Shown in pieces: positions 62,956 through 64,000 of a DNA stretch of 64,000 nucleotides. Each line of letters begins with the position of its first letter. The stretch's first letter is position 1. The notes beneath the pieces were generated by a model. The model ran no database searches. It worked only from the letters and a program-made list of their open reading frames with translations, and had not been told where the DNA came from. Origin of the DNA: Ignisphaera sp. (GTDB taxonomy: Archaea; Thermoproteota; Thermoprotei_A; Sulfolobales; Ignisphaeraceae); the NCBI GenBank assembly GCA_038735125.1, contig JAVYNU010000008.1:1-64000 (forward strand), written 5' to 3'. Position numbers and translations under genes: made by a program.

Positions 62956-64000
62956 TTATGATTCTAGTGCCTCGCTGAAGTAGTGTTGCCGGTGGTAAAC
63001 GATTTGTTTCTCGCCTACTATTTTGAATTTTCCTTCTAGCTGTGTATCCTCACTATTTCTACCAACCATTACCTTGTATTCTCCGGGCTCTATAACGAGA
63101 TGCATGTCTCTGTCGTAAAATGCTAAAGCCTCTGTTGGTATTCTAAAGATTATTCTCTTTGATTGCCCAGGAATTAGATATATCTTTTTGAATCCCTTCA
63201 ACTCTTTAACAGGTCTTGTTACAGAGGAGAACTCTTTTGATATATATAGCTGGACAACCTCTTTACCTGGCCTGTTTCCAATGTTCTCTACAGTAACCTC
63301 GATCTCCACTACCCCAAATGGTTTAACCTCTGGCGTTTTGATGATAAGGTTGCTATATCTGAATTGTGTGTAGCTGAGGCCAAACCCAAATGGGAATAGT
63401 GGCTTTGCATCCAAGTCTATATAGTCTCTAAATGACGATGGCTTTCTGGAGTAGTATACCGGTACCTGTCCAACAGATTTTGGTATCGATACAGGGAGCC
63501 TCCCACCTGGCTCTGCATCACCGAAAAGTACCTCCGCGATTGCGTTTCCTCCCTCCTCGCCTGGGAGCCAGGCCTCTACAACAGCATTAACATATGGGAG
63601 AATATTCGTTATGGCTAGTGGCCTACCATTTATAAGTATAAGAACTATGGGCTTGCCAGTTTTATGTAACTCCTTTATCAGCTCCTCTTGAACTCCTGGG
63701 AGCTTTAGATCACTTCTATCAACACCTTCACCAGTGGTATGCTGCAACTCTTTCCGATTTAGTCCAAACCATGCAGGGTCCAAACCGCTTTTCTCACCCA
63801 TTACAGCCACTATAACATCTGCTTCTCTAGCCGCTTTCAATGCCTCCTCGAAGCCACTTTTATCTTCTGAGGCAATGTCACAACCCTTAGCATACAAAAC
63901 CTTAGTGTCTTTCGAGACCTTGTTTATTATCCCCTCCAAAACTGTTACGACCTTTACAGATGTTGTATTTCTTGCTAGATGTGCATCATAGTGATAGTCT
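62956..64000 (-). CDS. Glycoside hydrolase family 3 beta-glycosidase, 5'-partial
   Basis: The frame is open to the right edge, so the N-terminal barrel with the catalytic nucleophile lies outside. The visible 347 residues include the GH3 C-terminal alpha/beta domain (ADVIVAVMGEKSGLD and PIVLILINGRPLAI, then EAWLPGEEGGNAIAEVLFG, PGGRLPVSIPKSVGQ and the FPFGFGLSYTQF motif), followed by a fibronectin-III-like domain (VTVENIGNRPGKEVVQLY). No export signal can be judged. The probable role is hydrolysis of beta-glucosides or xylosides. Confidence 0.9.
   Translation of the reverse strand, partial: DYHYDAHLARNTTSVKVVTVLEGIINKVSKDTKVLYAKGCDIASEDKSGFEEALKAAREADVIVAVMGEKSGLDPAWFGLNRKELQHTTGEGVDRSDLKLPGVQEELIKELHKTGKPIVLILINGRPLAITNILPYVNAVVEAWLPGEEGGNAIAEVLFGDAEPGGRLPVSIPKSVGQVPVYYSRKPSSFRDYIDLDAKPLFPFGFGLSYTQFRYSNLIIKTPEVKPFGVVEIEVTVENIGNRPGKEVVQLYISKEFSSVTRPVKELKGFKKIYLIPGQSKRIIFRIPTEALAFYDRDMHLVIEPGEYKVMVGRNSEDTQLEGKFKIVGEKQIVYHRQHYFSEALES

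Overview
This window looks like a chromosome segment of a hyperthermophilic crenarchaeon (Thermoproteota). The evidence is a CdvB/ESCRT-III protein, ribosomal protein L35Ae, GatD, an archaeal ATP-dependent DNA ligase, a GHMP-type shikimate kinase, RFAP synthase, TATA-box promoters about 25-30 bases upstream of starts, frequent GTG/TTG starts and AGA/AGG arginine codons. A Desulfurococcales- or Ignisphaera-like host is my guess and cannot be proven from the sequence alone.

Layout. 1-1.5 kb: a scarred edge with an ABC ATPase that has an abnormal tail, a 3' tRNA fragment and a truncated PfkB kinase. 1.5-10.9 kb: a tightly overlapping ten-gene minus-strand operon (split transketolase, tyrA, aroF, aroB, aroE, aroC, aroK, aroA, aroD) covering every step from sugar phosphates to chorismate plus prephenate oxidation. 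11.2-18.4 kb: housekeeping genes (GPN GTPase, anchored DsbA-like protein, gatD, DNA ligase, L35Ae, CdvB, AK6-type kinase). 18.5-19.8 kb: an unusual two-gene cassette of unknown function. 20.1-21.3 kb: a sugar-isomerase-like TIM barrel, followed by 900 bases of gene remnants.

22.2-33.5 kb is the most striking part. It holds a full formyl-to-methylene C1 branch of the tetrahydromethanopterin/methanofuran pathway (mtdB, ftr, a fused fwdD-fwdB, fwdA, fwdC, mch), two methanofuran biosynthesis genes (mfnF, mfnE) and then an NfnAB-type NADPH:ferredoxin oxidoreductase. RFAP synthase, the first committed enzyme of methanopterin synthesis, is encoded at 53.4-54.4 kb. No methyl-coenzyme M reductase, methyltransferase or Mer gene is seen here. 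FwdB keeps its metal-ligand cysteine and cluster cysteines, so this is a redox-active formylmethanofuran dehydrogenase rather than the hydrolytic Fhc form of methylotrophic bacteria. Together the genes would interconvert CO2 and methylene-H4MPT using ferredoxin and NADPH, with Nfn balancing the two carriers.

33.8-38.1 kb: a biotin uptake operon (BioY, double EcfA, EcfT, BirA) with palindromes at its promoter, and a NUDIX hydrolase. 38.4-43 kb: a coiled-coil nuclease-like protein, a GC-rich structured tnpB/omega-RNA-like remnant, and a TnpB element that splits an M24-like gene. 43.1-51.2 kb: a 12-gene membrane complex of the MBX/MBS type (Mrp antiporter plus complex-I-like modules) with a J-K fusion and a large subunit that has lost half of the NiFe ligands. 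51.2-57.2 kb: methyltransferase, ThiI, RFAP synthase, and a QueT-type ECF transporter next to queC. 57.2-62.7 kb: a patch of decayed or frameshifted genes (threonine-synthase-like, pdxT, CPA2 antiporter) around intact pdxS and a remarkable tryptophan-rich small protein. 63-64 kb: the 3' part of a GH3 glycosidase gene.
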